Below, one piece after another: positions 1-8,560 of a stretch of 64,000 nucleotides of DNA. Source of the stretch: Syntrophaceae bacterium UBA6252 (lineage in GTDB: Bacteria > Desulfobacterota > Syntrophia > Syntrophales > UBA6807). Location: positions 36,650 through 100,649 of the forward strand of contig DJVQ01000036.1 of NCBI GenBank assembly GCA_002441265.1, in the 5' to 3' direction. The notes beneath the pieces were generated by a model that saw nothing but the letters and a program-made list of their open reading frames with translations, ran no database searches and was not told where the DNA came from. How positions within the stretch are numbered: the first letter of the stretch is position 1; each line of letters begins with the position of its first letter. The translations under genes and the position numbers were made by a program.

Positions 1-337
1 CCTCGACGAAGCGGATGTCGTGGGCGAGCGGATCGATTCCGAAGCTCCGGAGGGATGCGATGTACATCTCCTGGATCTCCAGGGGGGAGGGCTTCATGAC
101 GACCTGGTATTGATAGTAGTGCTGCAGGCGGTTGGGGTTTTCCCCGTACCGGCCGTCCGTCGGCCTCCGGGAGGGTTCCACGTAGGCTACGTTCCAGGGC
201 TCCGGTCCGAGGGCGCGGAGGAAGGTCGCCGGGTTGAAGGTGCCGGCCCCGACCTCGATGTCGTAAGGCTGCTGGACGATGCAGCCCTGGTCCGCCCAGA
301 ACTTCTCCAAGGCAAATATCAGTTCCTGAAAGGTCAC
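1..337 (-). CDS. glyQ: Glycyl-tRNA synthetase alpha subunit, N-terminal part (cut by window edge)
   Basis: Charges tRNA-Gly in the cytoplasm as the catalytic alpha chain of the bacterial alpha2/beta2 glycyl-tRNA synthetase. The first 112 codons are present and the rest lies left of the window. The signature GTFNPATFLRALGPEPW is at residues 32-48 and YVEPSRRPTDGRYGENP at about 52-68, both highly characteristic of GlyQ. The start is GTG: an AGGAGG lies six bases upstream of it, and translation from this codon gives the usual MTFQEL N-terminus. It is the third gene of a minus-strand run mgtE-recO-glyQ. glyS is expected just beyond the edge but is not visible. Confidence 0.95.
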   Translation of the reverse strand, partial: MTFQELIFALEKFWADQGCIVQQPYDIEVGAGTFNPATFLRALGPEPWNVAYVEPSRRPTDGRYGENPNRLQHYYQYQVVMKPSPLEIQEMYIASLRSFGIDPLAHDIRFVE

Positions 338-424
338 GCGCAGCCTCCTTTACAGCGGCGGGGTCTTCTCCGACTTGATTTATCGCTGCGAAATAACATC
401 CGGAAAATGCTCTGTCAAGCGAAA

Positions 425-1192
425 TTACAGACAGATCCGGCCTACTTCCTGGAGAACGGAGAGGGAGCGGATCTCCCGGCCGACGATATGACGGATCATC
501 CCGTGGAGCACCTGGCGGCTTTCCCCGAGGGAACGGGGGGAGAAAGCGACCCGGGAAAGCCGTTCCGCTTCAAGGTTTCTGCCGTAAAGGAGGGTTTTGG
601 CCGTTCCCGGGGAAAGGGGCCAGGTGGTGTCCTCCGGAACGGCGCACCTTTCGCAGCGGATCCCTCCGTCGGCGGGACGGAAGGTGGGGCGGGAAATCTC
701 TTCGACGGCTGTGCCGCAGACGACGCAGCGTTCCAGGGAGGGTTCGTAACCGGAGTGCCGGAGGAGACGGAATTCGAAGAATCGCAGGAGGGCCTCCGTG
801 GCGTCGTTCTCCTCGAAGAGGTCGAGAAAATCCTCGATGAGGGCGAAAACGGAAAGGTTTTTCTTCCCGTCCACGGTGAAGAGATCGACGAGCTCGATCA
901 TGTAGGAGGCCATGAGGGTCTTTTCGAGGTCCCCCCGGATCCCGGGATAGTTCTTCCGCACGTCGCATCCCTCGATCAGGGCGAAGCCGTCCCCGGACCC
1001 TGCGGTGAAGAGGATGGTGGAACAGGAGAACAGGTCGAGTGCGTTGGCGAAACGCTTCCGGCTCCGCCTCGCCCCCTTGGCGATCCCCCTGAGCTTGCCC
1101 CGGTCTTCCGTGAAGAAGGAGACGATCCGGTCCGATTCCCCGTAATCGACGGTCCGAAGGACGTATCCTGAGGTCTTGCCGCGGATCTTCAT
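425..1192 (-). CDS. recO: DNA repair protein RecO
   Basis: RecF-pathway mediator that helps load RecA on SSB-coated single-stranded DNA and anneals strands. At 255 residues it has normal family length. The N-terminal OB-fold begins with the typical KTSGYVLRTVDYGESDRIV run. A zinc-binding quartet is visible (C156, C159, C180, C183), as in many RecO proteins. The ATG lies three bases after the mgtE stop with no strong Shine-Dalgarno, so translational coupling to mgtE is likely. glyQ follows 87 bases downstream. Confidence 0.93.
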   Translation of the reverse strand: MKIRGKTSGYVLRTVDYGESDRIVSFFTEDRGKLRGIAKGARRSRKRFANALDLFSCSTILFTAGSGDGFALIEGCDVRKNYPGIRGDLEKTLMASYMIELVDLFTVDGKKNLSVFALIEDFLDLFEENDATEALLRFFEFRLLRHSGYEPSLERCVVCGTAVEEISRPTFRPADGGIRCERCAVPEDTTWPLSPGTAKTLLYGRNLEAERLSRVAFSPRSLGESRQVLHGMIRHIVGREIRSLSVLQEVGRICL

Positions 1193-1195
1193 GGC

Positions 1196-2554
1196 TTATG
1201 TCAGCAGCTTGAGGAACAGGGTGGCCAGGCCGAGGAAGGAGAGGAAACCGAAGGAATCGGTGAATGCGGTGATGAAGATCTGGGATCCCAGGGCCGGGTC
1301 CGCCTTGAACCATTTCAGTCCGAGGGGAATCAGCGTCCCGATGAGGGTTCCGACAAAGATGTTGAGAATCATGGCGAGGCAGAGGACCAGCCCGAGGATT
1401 GGCAATCCTTTCCAGTACCAGGCGATGAGTCCCACGAGCCCCCCGACGGCGACGCCGTTGACAATGCCCACCAGGAGCTGCCTCAGCACGGCCTTCCACG
1501 AGTTGGTCGAGTTCACCTCCCCGATGGCGAGGCCCCGGACCACCAGCGTCAGCGTCTGGCTCCCGGCGTTCCCTCCGAGGCCGGCGACGACGGGCATGAA
1601 CAGGGCGAGGACCACCATGACCTGAAGCGTGTCCTCGAAGGCCCCGATGACGATGACCGAAGCGAAGGCCGTGAAGAGGTTGAGAAACAGCCAGGGGAGC
1701 CTCTTTTTCACCGATTCCATGGGAGGGCTCAGAATGCTGTCGTCTTCCTGGAGGCCGGCGATCCGGTACAGGTCCTCCGAGGTCTCCTCCTCCATGACGT
1801 CGACGATGTCGTCCACGGTGATCCTTCCGAGAAGGTGGTTTCCGGCGTCCACCACGGGCAGGGAGACGAGGTCGTATTTTTCGAACATCCGGGCCACTTC
1901 CTCCTGGTCCACGTCGACGAGGACGCTGGGAATGGACCGGTCGATCGCATCGGCCACGGGATCGTTCCGCCTGGAGGCGACGAGTTTCTGGAGCGGGACG
2001 ACGCCGATGAGTTTCCGGTCGGCTTCGACGACGAATACGTTGTAGACGTTTCCGATTTCCTCGGACGCGTCCACCACCGCCTGGAGGGCCTGCCGGATCG
2101 TCGCGTCCGACGGGACGGTGACCATCTCCGACTGCATGAGGCCGCCGGCGGTGTCTTCCTCGTACTTGAGGAGTTCCTTCAGGTCCTCCGACTCTTCCGG
2201 CTCGATCTTTTCCAGGATCGCCCGGGCCTGGTCCTCCGGGAGTTCGGCGATGAGGTCCGCCGCGTCGTCCGAATCCATCTCGTCGATGATTTCGGCGATC
2301 TGCCTGTTCGAGAGGTCGCTTAGGATTTCCTCTTTCGACTGGTCGCTGAGTTCGAGGATGACGTCGGAGGCCTTTTCAACCTCCAGGAGGGAGAACAGGC
2401 GGATCTTTTCCTGCTCCGCCAGGTGGTCGATCAACTCGGCGATGTCGGCGGCGTGAAGGGTGGAGAAGGAATCGATGATATCGAATTCCCGGTTCTCCCG
2501 GATCCACTCCCGCAACTGGTTCAGTTTTCCCACGAATTCACCTGAATCGGTCAT
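1196..2554 (-). CDS. mgtE: Magnesium transporter MgtE
   Basis: Inner-membrane Mg2+ channel gated by its cytoplasmic domains. Its 452 residues show the full family architecture: an N-terminal helical MgtE_N domain (about 25-130, with repeated IAEIIDEMDSDDAADLIAEL type segments), two CBS domains (about 135-255), and a membrane domain of about five helices from residue 285 to the end. The late PVVAGLGGNAGSQTLTLVVR segment is the conserved pore region. It is the first gene of the mgtE-recO-glyQ run, with a sigma-70-like promoter about 40 bases upstream. Confidence 0.95.
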   Translation of the reverse strand: MTDSGEFVGKLNQLREWIRENREFDIIDSFSTLHAADIAELIDHLAEQEKIRLFSLLEVEKASDVILELSDQSKEEILSDLSNRQIAEIIDEMDSDDAADLIAELPEDQARAILEKIEPEESEDLKELLKYEEDTAGGLMQSEMVTVPSDATIRQALQAVVDASEEIGNVYNVFVVEADRKLIGVVPLQKLVASRRNDPVADAIDRSIPSVLVDVDQEEVARMFEKYDLVSLPVVDAGNHLLGRITVDDIVDVMEEETSEDLYRIAGLQEDDSILSPPMESVKKRLPWLFLNLFTAFASVIVIGAFEDTLQVMVVLALFMPVVAGLGGNAGSQTLTLVVRGLAIGEVNSTNSWKAVLRQLLVGIVNGVAVGGLVGLIAWYWKGLPILGLVLCLAMILNIFVGTLIGTLIPLGLKWFKADPALGSQIFITAFTDSFGFLSFLGLATLFLKLLT

Positions 2555-2592
2555 GGATTTTCCCGCCGCCCGGAACTGTGCAAACCGTCCCC

Positions 2593-2621
2593 CTTATACC
2601 ACTCCTTCCCGCCAAGAACAA
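2593..2621 (-). promoter_or_regulatory. Predicted sigma-70 promoter of mgtE-recO-glyQ
   Basis: On the minus strand TTGTTC (2616-2621) and TATAAG (2593-2598) are separated by 17 bases. The -10 box matches 5 of 6 consensus positions. Transcription would start near 2586, about 32 bases before the mgtE ATG. It is predicted from sequence only. Confidence 0.5.
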
Positions 2622-2667
2622 GAAAACCCGGAAGATGGAGGGCCGTCCGGGAGCGTATGGTGGAGGG

Positions 2668-2943
2668 TGAATGCAGGCCTGGGCGTCAGCCCCGGTTGGC
2701 ACGAGGGCGTTCGGATTGATGTGGCCGTTCCCGGCGGGCGCGGACGGGTTTTCCGGCTCAGGAAGCGCTTTTCGACGGTTCCATTTTTCTTGCTCCACTG
2801 CAACACCGCAACGCGCCCTTCGGGCTTGGGAGCGGTGTTGCGGGCGTTCCGCATCGAAAGGAACCGTGGGCGAAAAGGCGATTGATTCGCCTCCGGAACC
2901 GTTCCGCGCCCTTCGACGGAGGTTGTCCGCGATAAATCCCGGT
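2668..2943. repeat. Hairpin-rich dispersed repeat, family 2, copy 1
   Basis: About 275 bases, closely repeated at 2966-3261, 19619-19930 and 20056-20352. Nested inverted repeats are visible. An outer pair is CTTTTCGACGGTTCC against GGAACCGTGGGCGAAAAG (imperfect). An inner perfect 10-base pair is GCAACACCGC/GCGGTGTTGC. A small CGCCCTTCGGGC hairpin sits between them. Short open frames across it are not conserved between copies, so it is not annotated as coding. The remaining bases of the 2555-3396 gap hold the mgtE promoter, copy 2 and a family 1 fragment. Confidence 0.85.
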
Positions 2944-2965
2944 GGATGATAGGACATCTTCAGAT

Positions 2966-3333
2966 GTAGTCCGGGGCTTCAGCCCCGGTTGGAACGGGGG
3001 ATGTCGGGTTGATGCGGCCGTTCCCGGGGGTCGCGGACGGGTTCTTCCGGCTCAGGAAGCGCTTTTCGACGGTTCCATTTTTCTCGCTTCACTGCAACAC
3101 CGCAACGCGCCCTTCGGGCTTAGGAGCGGTGTTGCGGGCGTTCCGCATCGAAAGGAACCGTGGGCGAAAAGGCGCTTATTCGCCTCCAAAGCCGTTCCGC
3201 GCCCCTTTACGGTGAGCGTTTCCGGCAAGGTGCCGCCGGCCCTGAAGGGCCGGACTACATAAGACAGACAACGACCGGCAGAGGTTCCGGCACATGAAAA
3301 TCTCCAATGTAGTCCGGGGCTTCAGCCCCGGCG
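2966..3333. repeat. Hairpin-rich dispersed repeat, family 2, copy 2, with a terminal GTAGTCCGGGGC palindrome
   Basis: Second copy, in tandem with copy 1 and same orientation. It opens with GTAGTCCGGGGCTTCAGCCC and its core closes near 3261 with GGCCCTGAAGGGCCGGACTA, so the ends are themselves inverted relatives of each other around a palindromic CCGG core. A solo copy of the opening palindrome follows at 3305-3333. The central hairpin block is nearly identical to copy 1, which suggests recent duplication or conversion. Confidence 0.85.
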
Positions 3334-3355
3334 GAATGAAAGAGACCCGGACGGC

Positions 3356-3399
3356 GAAAGAAGGGCAACACAGCATATGGGCTTTTTACGAAGCCGTCA
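3356..3399 (+). repeat. Right-end fragment of dispersed repeat family 1
   Basis: Only the right end of the approximately 165-bp family 1 element is present: AGGGCAACACAGCATATGGG followed by the terminal inverted repeat CTTTTTACGAAGCCGTCA. Its last TCA (3397-3399) is the complement of the pyrC stop codon, so the element terminus and the pyrC 3' end coincide. Confidence 0.8.
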
Positions 3400-4683
3400 C
3401 AGTTCGTTGTGCCGGATTTCCCCCCCCAGGAGGGTCATGACGGCCTTTCCCTGGAGGGGCCAGCCGTGGAATGGGGAATTGCGGCTCAGGGAACGGAAGG
3501 AATCCACGCGGACCTTCCAGAAGACGTCCGGATCGATGACGGTGACGTCCCCGTCGGCGCCCTCCTTCAGGGTACCCCGGGGGATGCGCAGGATGCGGGC
3601 GGGATGAAGGCTCATCTTCTCGACGAGTTGCGGCATGGTGAGAACGCCGTCGCGGACCAGCTTCAGGGAAAGGCCCAGGGCGGTCTCCAGCCCGATCATG
3701 CCGCAGGCGGCGTATTCGAACTCCACGTCCTTCTCGATGGAGGAATGGGGGGCGTGGTCGGTGGCGATGGCGTCGATGGTTCCGTCGGCGAGTCCCTCCT
3801 TCACGGCCTCCACGTCCCGCTCCGCCCGGAGGGGCGGGTTTACCTTGTACGCCGTGTCGTACCCCTCCAGAAGGTCTTCCGTCAGCGTGAAATAATGGGG
3901 GGCCGTCTCCGCCGTCACGGGGATCCCCGCCTTCTTCGCCTCCCGGATCGCCCGGACGGAACCCGCGGTGCTCACGTGGGCGATGTGAACGGGGACTCCC
4001 GTATATTCCGCCAGGGCGATCTCCCTGCGGACGGCGATTTCCTCCCCGATGGAGGGGATTCCCTGGAGCCCCAGTTCGGTGGAGACCCTTCCCTCGTTCA
4101 TGGCGCCGTCTTTCGAGAGGAAGGGGTCCTCGCAGTGGGAGATCACGGGCATTCCGAACGAGGCGGCGTACTCCAGGGCCTGTCTCATGAGAGAGCTGTC
4201 GACCACCCATTTCCCGTCGTCGGAAAAGGCCGCGGCGCCCGCCTCCTTCAGGTCCCCGAACTCGGTGAGCACCTCGCCCCGGAGACCCCTGCTGATGGCG
4301 GCCACGGGATAGACGCGGACGATTCCGTGCTCCCGGGCCTTCCGGAGGATGAACTCGGTCACGGAGCGGGTGTCGTTCACGGGATTGGTGTTCGCCATGC
4401 AGGCGACGGAGGTGAAGCCGCCCGCCGCGGCCGCCTCGCTTCCCGACCGGATGGTTTCCTTGTACTCGAATCCCGGTTCGCGAAGGTGGGTGTGCATGTC
4501 GACGAGTCCCGGAACGACGATCTTTCCCGTCAGGTCCCATTCCTCGATCCCGGTTCGGTCCCCCCCGGCGGTCGTTGTTTCCCCCAGGGATCTGATCCGG
4601 CCGTCCTCGATGAGAAGGTCGAGCACGCCGTCGAGGTTCTGCGAGGGATCGATGATCCGGGCGCCTCTCAAAAGCCGTTTCAC
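3397..4683 (-). CDS. pyrC: Dihydroorotase
   Basis: Cyclises carbamoyl-aspartate to dihydroorotate in pyrimidine synthesis. It has 428 residues from a GTG start that has AGGAGG six bases upstream and overlaps the pyrB stop by four bases (GTGA); a longer frame reading is not needed. Type I amidohydrolase metal motifs are seen: HTH (H64, H66) in VDMHTHLREPG, then SHCED, HIAHVST and ATDHAPHS, with the AFSDDGK segment supplying the bridging aspartate typical of this class. It is the third gene of pyrR-pyrB-pyrC. Its TGA stop lies inside the terminus of a family 1 repeat. Confidence 0.95.
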   Translation of the reverse strand: MKRLLRGARIIDPSQNLDGVLDLLIEDGRIRSLGETTTAGGDRTGIEEWDLTGKIVVPGLVDMHTHLREPGFEYKETIRSGSEAAAAGGFTSVACMANTNPVNDTRSVTEFILRKAREHGIVRVYPVAAISRGLRGEVLTEFGDLKEAGAAAFSDDGKWVVDSSLMRQALEYAASFGMPVISHCEDPFLSKDGAMNEGRVSTELGLQGIPSIGEEIAVRREIALAEYTGVPVHIAHVSTAGSVRAIREAKKAGIPVTAETAPHYFTLTEDLLEGYDTAYKVNPPLRAERDVEAVKEGLADGTIDAIATDHAPHSSIEKDVEFEYAACGMIGLETALGLSLKLVRDGVLTMPQLVEKMSLHPARILRIPRGTLKEGADGDVTVIDPDVFWKVRVDSFRSLSRNSPFHGWPLQGKAVMTLLGGEIRHNEL

Positions 4684-5600
4684 GGGGATCCTCCTGACAG
4701 CAGATATAGCAGGGCCATTCGAACGGCGATGCCGTTGGTCACTTGTTCGAGGATCACGGACTGCATGCCGTCGGCGATGTCCGGCGCGATTTCCGTTCCC
4801 CGGTTGATCGGCCCGGGGTGCATGACCAGGGCTCCCGGATTGGCGAGGGCCAGACGCTCCTCGTTCAGGCAGTAGAACTTGGCGTATTCCCGGATGGACG
4901 GGAAGGACGCCCGGTGCCTCTCGAACTGGATCCGGAGCATCATGACGACGTCCCGGTTCCTGACCGCCTCTTCCATATTGCAGGTGACGGAGACGCCGAG
5001 CTTTTCGACGTCCCTGGGGATCATCGGCGCCGGGCCGCACACGGTGACCCGGCAGCCCATCCGGGTGAGCCCGTGGATATTGGAGTGGGCCACCCGGCTG
5101 TGGGCGATGTCCCCGATGATGGCCACTTCCAGGCCCTTGAGGCTCCCCTTTCTCCTCCGGATGGTCAGCATGTCGAGAAGCGCCTGGGTGGGGTGTTCGT
5201 GGAAACCGTCCCCCCCGTTGATGACCGAATGGCGGACCATCCGGGCGATCAGGTGGGGAGCCCCGGAAGCGCTGTGACGGATGACGACGATGTCGGGATT
5301 CATGGCCTCCAGGGTCCTTGCCGTGTCGATCAGGGTTTCCCCCTTGACGACGCTGCTCGTGGACGTGGAGATGTTGATGGCGTCCGCGCTGAGGCGTTTG
5401 GCGGCCAGTTCGAAGGACGTCCGCGTCCGCGTGCTCGCCTCGTAAAACAGGTTGATGATGGTCTTCCCCCGGAGGGTGGGGACCTTCTTGATGTCCCGCG
5501 TGGAAACCTCGGCAAAGGAGTCCGCCGTGTCCAGGATCAGGAGGATCTCCCCGGGAGTCAGTTCCTTCATGCCGAGAATGTCTTTGCTGTGAAGCTTCAT
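4680..5600 (-). CDS. pyrB: Aspartate carbamoyltransferase catalytic chain
   Basis: Transfers the carbamoyl group to aspartate, the committed step of pyrimidine synthesis. It has 306 residues, normal length. The carbamoyl-phosphate motif STRTRT is at 56-61, HPTQALLD follows in mid-protein, and GDIAHSRVAHSN precedes the aspartate domain. The ATG at 5600 is preferred over an in-frame TTG one codon earlier because GGGAG lies eight bases upstream of the ATG. No pyrI regulatory chain is seen. It lies 14 bases after pyrR and overlaps pyrC by four bases, so the three are one operon. Confidence 0.95.
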   Translation of the reverse strand: MKLHSKDILGMKELTPGEILLILDTADSFAEVSTRDIKKVPTLRGKTIINLFYEASTRTRTSFELAAKRLSADAINISTSTSSVVKGETLIDTARTLEAMNPDIVVIRHSASGAPHLIARMVRHSVINGGDGFHEHPTQALLDMLTIRRRKGSLKGLEVAIIGDIAHSRVAHSNIHGLTRMGCRVTVCGPAPMIPRDVEKLGVSVTCNMEEAVRNRDVVMMLRIQFERHRASFPSIREYAKFYCLNEERLALANPGALVMHPGPINRGTEIAPDIADGMQSVILEQVTNGIAVRMALLYLLSGGSP

Positions 5601-5614
5601 CAATGGTTCTCCCG

Positions 5615-6148
5615 TTATCCTTCCTCCTCGATGACCACCTGATCCTTCCCGGTCCGTTCGAAGAGTTGCACCTTCACGTTTTCCCAGAGGCTCGACGGAA
5701 GGTCGAGCCCCGTGTAATCGGGCCAGATGGGAAGTTCCCTGTGCCCCCGGTCGACAAGAACGGCAAGCTGGATCAGCTTCGGGCGGCCGAAATCGATGAG
5801 CGCGTCCATGGCTGCCCGGATCGTGCGGCCCGTGAAGAGAACGTCGTCCACGAGAACCACTTTCTTTCCGTCGATGGAGAAGGGAATGTCCGTTCTTCCC
5901 GGTTTCGGCTTGTTGTCCATCTTTGTCACGTCGTCACGATAGAACGTGACGTCGAGGATGCCGAAGGGGATTTCCCTCTTTTCGATGGCCGAGATCTTGT
6001 CTCTCAGGCGGCTCGCCAGGAAGACGCCCCCCGTGCGGATGCCGATGACGATCAGGGCGTCGGCCCCCCGGTTTTTTTCCAGGATCTCATAGGCGATCCG
6101 GGTGATGGACCTTTCGATTTCCTCTCCGTCCATGACGACCTTGTTCAT
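5615..6148 (-). CDS. pyrR: Bifunctional pyr operon regulator / uracil phosphoribosyltransferase PyrR
   Basis: UMP-responsive RNA-binding attenuation protein of the phosphoribosyltransferase fold, often with weak uracil phosphoribosyltransferase activity. The 177 residues are normal length. The PRPP loop VVLVDDVLFTGRT is clear at about residues 96-108, and the N-terminus MNKVVMDGEEIERSITRIAYEI is typical. It heads pyrR-pyrB-pyrC and is preceded by a leader carrying a strong terminator hairpin, which fits autoregulation by attenuation (inferred from the arrangement). Confidence 0.95.
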   Translation of the reverse strand: MNKVVMDGEEIERSITRIAYEILEKNRGADALIVIGIRTGGVFLASRLRDKISAIEKREIPFGILDVTFYRDDVTKMDNKPKPGRTDIPFSIDGKKVVLVDDVLFTGRTIRAAMDALIDFGRPKLIQLAVLVDRGHRELPIWPDYTGLDLPSSLWENVKVQLFERTGKDQVVIEEEG

Positions 6149-6168
6149 TCCCTTTTCCCCCTGCGATC

Positions 6169-6202
6169 AAAAAAAAAAGCCTTCCCAGGACCGGGAAGGC
6201 TT
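6169..6202 (-). terminator. Leader terminator/attenuator hairpin upstream of pyrR
   Basis: On the minus strand a 10-base perfect stem AAGCCTTCCC/GGGAAGGCTT with a six-base loop is followed by a run of ten T. It lies between the predicted promoter and the pyrR ATG, so transcription must pass it to reach the pyr genes. The loop and 3' arm (GGTCCTGGGAAGGCT) resemble the known PyrR-binding consensus with one extra base. That resemblance is suggestive only. Confidence 0.85.
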
Positions 6203-6267
6203 CCAGCATCGCATCTGTCAATCGTTACAGTCATCTACGTACTCGACCTGCCTGTTATTCGTCACAA

Positions 6268-6297
6268 AATATAACAGCCGGAAGGGGATGCCGTCAA
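6268..6297 (-). promoter_or_regulatory. Predicted sigma-70 promoter of pyrRBC
   Basis: TTGACG (6292-6297) and TATATT (6268-6273) on the minus strand are 18 bases apart, each matching 5 of 6 consensus bases. Transcription would start near 6260, giving an approximately 110-base leader that contains the attenuator hairpin. Confidence 0.7.
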
Positions 6298-6309
6298 GGA
6301 ATTAATGGG

Positions 6310-6473
6310 TGACGGCTTCGTGAAAAGTTCCTGTGCCGCGTTGCCCCTCATCCCTCGACCCTTTGGCGTACCATAAGTACGCCTCATTCCTGGGATTCGG
6401 GCGCCTTTCCTCTGGTGCTTTTTACTTTGCCGTTCGAAAAAGCGTTGACCCGGCTTTTTTACGAGTTCGTCAA
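6310..6473 (-). repeat. Dispersed repeat family 1, full copy B (MITE-like)
   Basis: About 164 bases in reverse orientation relative to the copy at 14065. Ends are TGACGGCTTCGTGAAAAG and CTTTTTTACGAGTTCGTCAA, an imperfect terminal inverted repeat. Internal blocks TTTACTTTGCCG, GATTCGGGCGCCTT and a GGCGTACC/AAGTACGCC hairpin are shared with the other copies. Its right terminus supplies the lepB stop codon (6470-6472). Confidence 0.85.
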
Positions 6474-7084
6474 TGGATCGGTTTTCCGAGGCGGTTCCAG
6501 CGGGGGGAATTGTCCTCGCTGTCCCAGGACCAGTAGATGATGAAGGCCTTGCCAAGGATGTCCTTCCGGTCCACGAAGCCCCAGAAACGGCTGTCGTAGC
6601 TCTGGTCGCGGTTGTCCCCCATGACGAAAACGGTTCCATCGGGGACCTTGACCGGCCCGAAGTTGTCTCTCGGCTGGATGGTTTTCGGAATGACGAGATT
6701 GTCCGTGTACACCCCGTAGGGATCGTCGAAAGGCTCGTCGTTCACGTAGACTTTCTTGTCGCGGACTTCCACCGTGTCCCCGGGGATCCCGATGACCCGC
6801 TTGATGAAGTCCTTGCTCCTGTCCAGGGGGTAGATGAAGACGATGGTGTCGCCCCGCTTCGGATCGCTGACGGGGATCAGCGTGGATCGCAGAACGGGGA
6901 TCTTCACGCCGTAGATGAACTTGTTCACCAGGAGCCAGTCCCCCACGAGAAGGGTCGGTTTCATCGATCCCGACGGGATTTTGAATGCCTGGACGACGAA
7001 GGTCCGGATGAACAGGGCGATCAGGACGGCGATCAGGATGGCTTTTCCGTATTCGATCACTACGGAGGATCTGCTTTTTACCAC
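6470..7084 (-). CDS. lepB: Signal peptidase I
   Basis: Inner-membrane serine protease that removes signal peptides from exported proteins. It has 204 residues. One N-terminal membrane anchor (about 12-34) precedes the catalytic serine S40 in PSGSMKPT. The general-base lysine K95 sits in FIKRVIGIPGD. The late box GDNRDQSYDSRFWGFV is intact. The start is GTG with GAGGAG upstream. It is the last gene of the tgt-yajC-secD-secF-DUF456-lepB run, an export-themed operon. The TGA stop is contributed by the terminus of a family 1 repeat. Confidence 0.95.
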   Translation of the reverse strand: MVKSRSSVVIEYGKAILIAVLIALFIRTFVVQAFKIPSGSMKPTLLVGDWLLVNKFIYGVKIPVLRSTLIPVSDPKRGDTIVFIYPLDRSKDFIKRVIGIPGDTVEVRDKKVYVNDEPFDDPYGVYTDNLVIPKTIQPRDNFGPVKVPDGTVFVMGDNRDQSYDSRFWGFVDRKDILGKAFIIYWSWDSEDNSPRWNRLGKPIH

Positions 7085-7097
7085 TGGTTTCTCCTCT

Positions 7098-7619
7098 TTA
7101 CGTCGGCGCGTAGATCGTTGACAGGGTGACGATGATCATGACGATCGCCAGGCTGCCTTTCAGGGCGGTCTGGGCGGTGGAGAAGAGGATGTTTCTCCAC
7201 CCGTTCCGGAAGGCCGGTTTCAGGCGAAGGTCTTCGATGATCCGGAAGAAAAGGGTTCCGGCAAGCCCCCCCAGGTAGAATCCGAGAAAAAGTCCGAGAC
7301 CCTGGAGGGAGGGGTAAAGAAAACACGCCCCCGCCACCGCGGCCGCAAGAACGGCGAAAAAATACCTCACGGTAAGGGGAAGCGGCTTGTGCATTCCCAG
7401 GGAGGTCAGCCAGAAGTCGCCCCCCTCCGCGGCTGCGACCATGAGGAGGAGGGCGGCAAGAACGGTGAAGCCGACGGGGGCGAAGCTCGTCCAGATGGCG
7501 AAGACGAAGGTGTCCACAAAAATGACGACCGTTCCGGGGAGGCCGAAGTTGATGAGAAAGATCCCCAGGAACAGAAAAGCCATGAACAGGGTGTATCCCG
7601 CGGTTTCGATGGAAGACAA
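7098..7619 (-). CDS. DUF456 family small membrane protein
   Basis: Function unknown. The 173-residue reading starts at TTG, with AAAGG five bases upstream; an ATG twelve codons in is the alternative (161 residues). It is mostly hydrophobic, with about four to five membrane segments. The family LPG motif is at L27-P28-G29 (FGLPGTVVIFV), which with size and topology supports DUF456. It lies two bases after secF and 13 before lepB, so it is co-transcribed with protein-export genes. Whether it takes part in export is not shown. Confidence 0.75.
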   Translation of the reverse strand: MSSIETAGYTLFMAFLFLGIFLINFGLPGTVVIFVDTFVFAIWTSFAPVGFTVLAALLLMVAAAEGGDFWLTSLGMHKPLPLTVRYFFAVLAAAVAGACFLYPSLQGLGLFLGFYLGGLAGTLFFRIIEDLRLKPAFRNGWRNILFSTAQTALKGSLAIVMIIVTLSTIYAPT

Positions 7620-7621
7620 GG

Positions 7622-8539
7622 CTACCTTTTTTTCTTCTCTTTTGCCGGCCTTGCCTGTTCCCATGCGAGAACGATGGGGCTGGCGATGAATATGGAGGAA
7701 TAGGTTCCCACGGCGATGCCGACGATCAGGGCGAAGGCGAAGTCGCGGATGACGGCGCCGCCGAGAAAGAAGAGGGCGAGGACGACGAGAAGGGTGGTTC
7801 CCGCCGTGAGGAGCGTGCGGCTCAGGGTCTGGTTGATGCTTCCGTTGATGATTCCCCTCAGCTCGCCCCGGATGTTCGCCCTGCGGTTTTCCCGGATCCG
7901 GTCGAAGACGACGATGGTGTCGTTCAGGGAGTACCCGATGATCGTCAGGAGCGCCGCGACGATGGGCAGCGTGAATTCCAGGTTCAGGAGGGAGAAGATC
8001 CCCACGGTGATGAAGACGTCGTGGATGAGGGCGACCACGGCGCCGATGCCGTACCGGAACTCGAACCGCCACGTGATGTAGATCAGGATGCCGATGATCG
8101 CGTAGAGGATCGAAAGCAGCCCTTTCTCCCTGAGGTCCTTGCCCACCTTCGGTCCCACCATTTCCACCCGCCGGACTTCGAAATCCCCCTTTGTGAAGGT
8201 TTTTGCCAGCGCGTCCTCGAGGGTGTCGGAAAATCCTTTCAGCTCCGACGTGGACAACGGGGTTTTCACGAGGTATTCGTTCTCTTCGTATCCGAATCTC
8301 TGGATGACGCTGTCCTGGAGATTCACGGGCTTCAGGGCCTCGCGGATCTGCTCGACCGTCGTCGGTTTCTGGAACTTGAGCTGGACCAGCGTTCCCCCGG
8401 CGAAGTCGATTCCCATGTTGAGGCCGCCGTGGATGAGGATGGAAACGATGCTGACGGCGATCACGAAGAGGGACAGGGAGAAGGCCATCTTCATCCTGCC
8501 AACGAAATTGATGTTCGTCCCCGGTTTGATGAGTTCCAT
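7622..8539 (-). CDS. secF: Protein translocase subunit SecF
   Basis: Partner of SecD in the membrane complex that uses the proton gradient to help pull proteins through SecYEG. It has 305 residues, normal length: one N-terminal helix, a periplasmic domain beginning GIDFAGGTLVQLKF (about 44-57), then five helices with DTIVVFDRIREN, a SecF hallmark. It lies 21 bases after secD. Confidence 0.96.
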   Translation of the reverse strand: MELIKPGTNINFVGRMKMAFSLSLFVIAVSIVSILIHGGLNMGIDFAGGTLVQLKFQKPTTVEQIREALKPVNLQDSVIQRFGYEENEYLVKTPLSTSELKGFSDTLEDALAKTFTKGDFEVRRVEMVGPKVGKDLREKGLLSILYAIIGILIYITWRFEFRYGIGAVVALIHDVFITVGIFSLLNLEFTLPIVAALLTIIGYSLNDTIVVFDRIRENRRANIRGELRGIINGSINQTLSRTLLTAGTTLLVVLALFFLGGAVIRDFAFALIVGIAVGTYSSIFIASPIVLAWEQARPAKEKKKR

Positions 8540-8560
8540 GAGAGTCTCCTGCGCTGTTGT

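Noticed and set aside
2671..2949. Short open frames inside the family 2 repeats as small proteins
   Set aside because: The frames differ between copies while the inverted repeats are conserved, so selection appears to be on DNA or RNA structure rather than protein.
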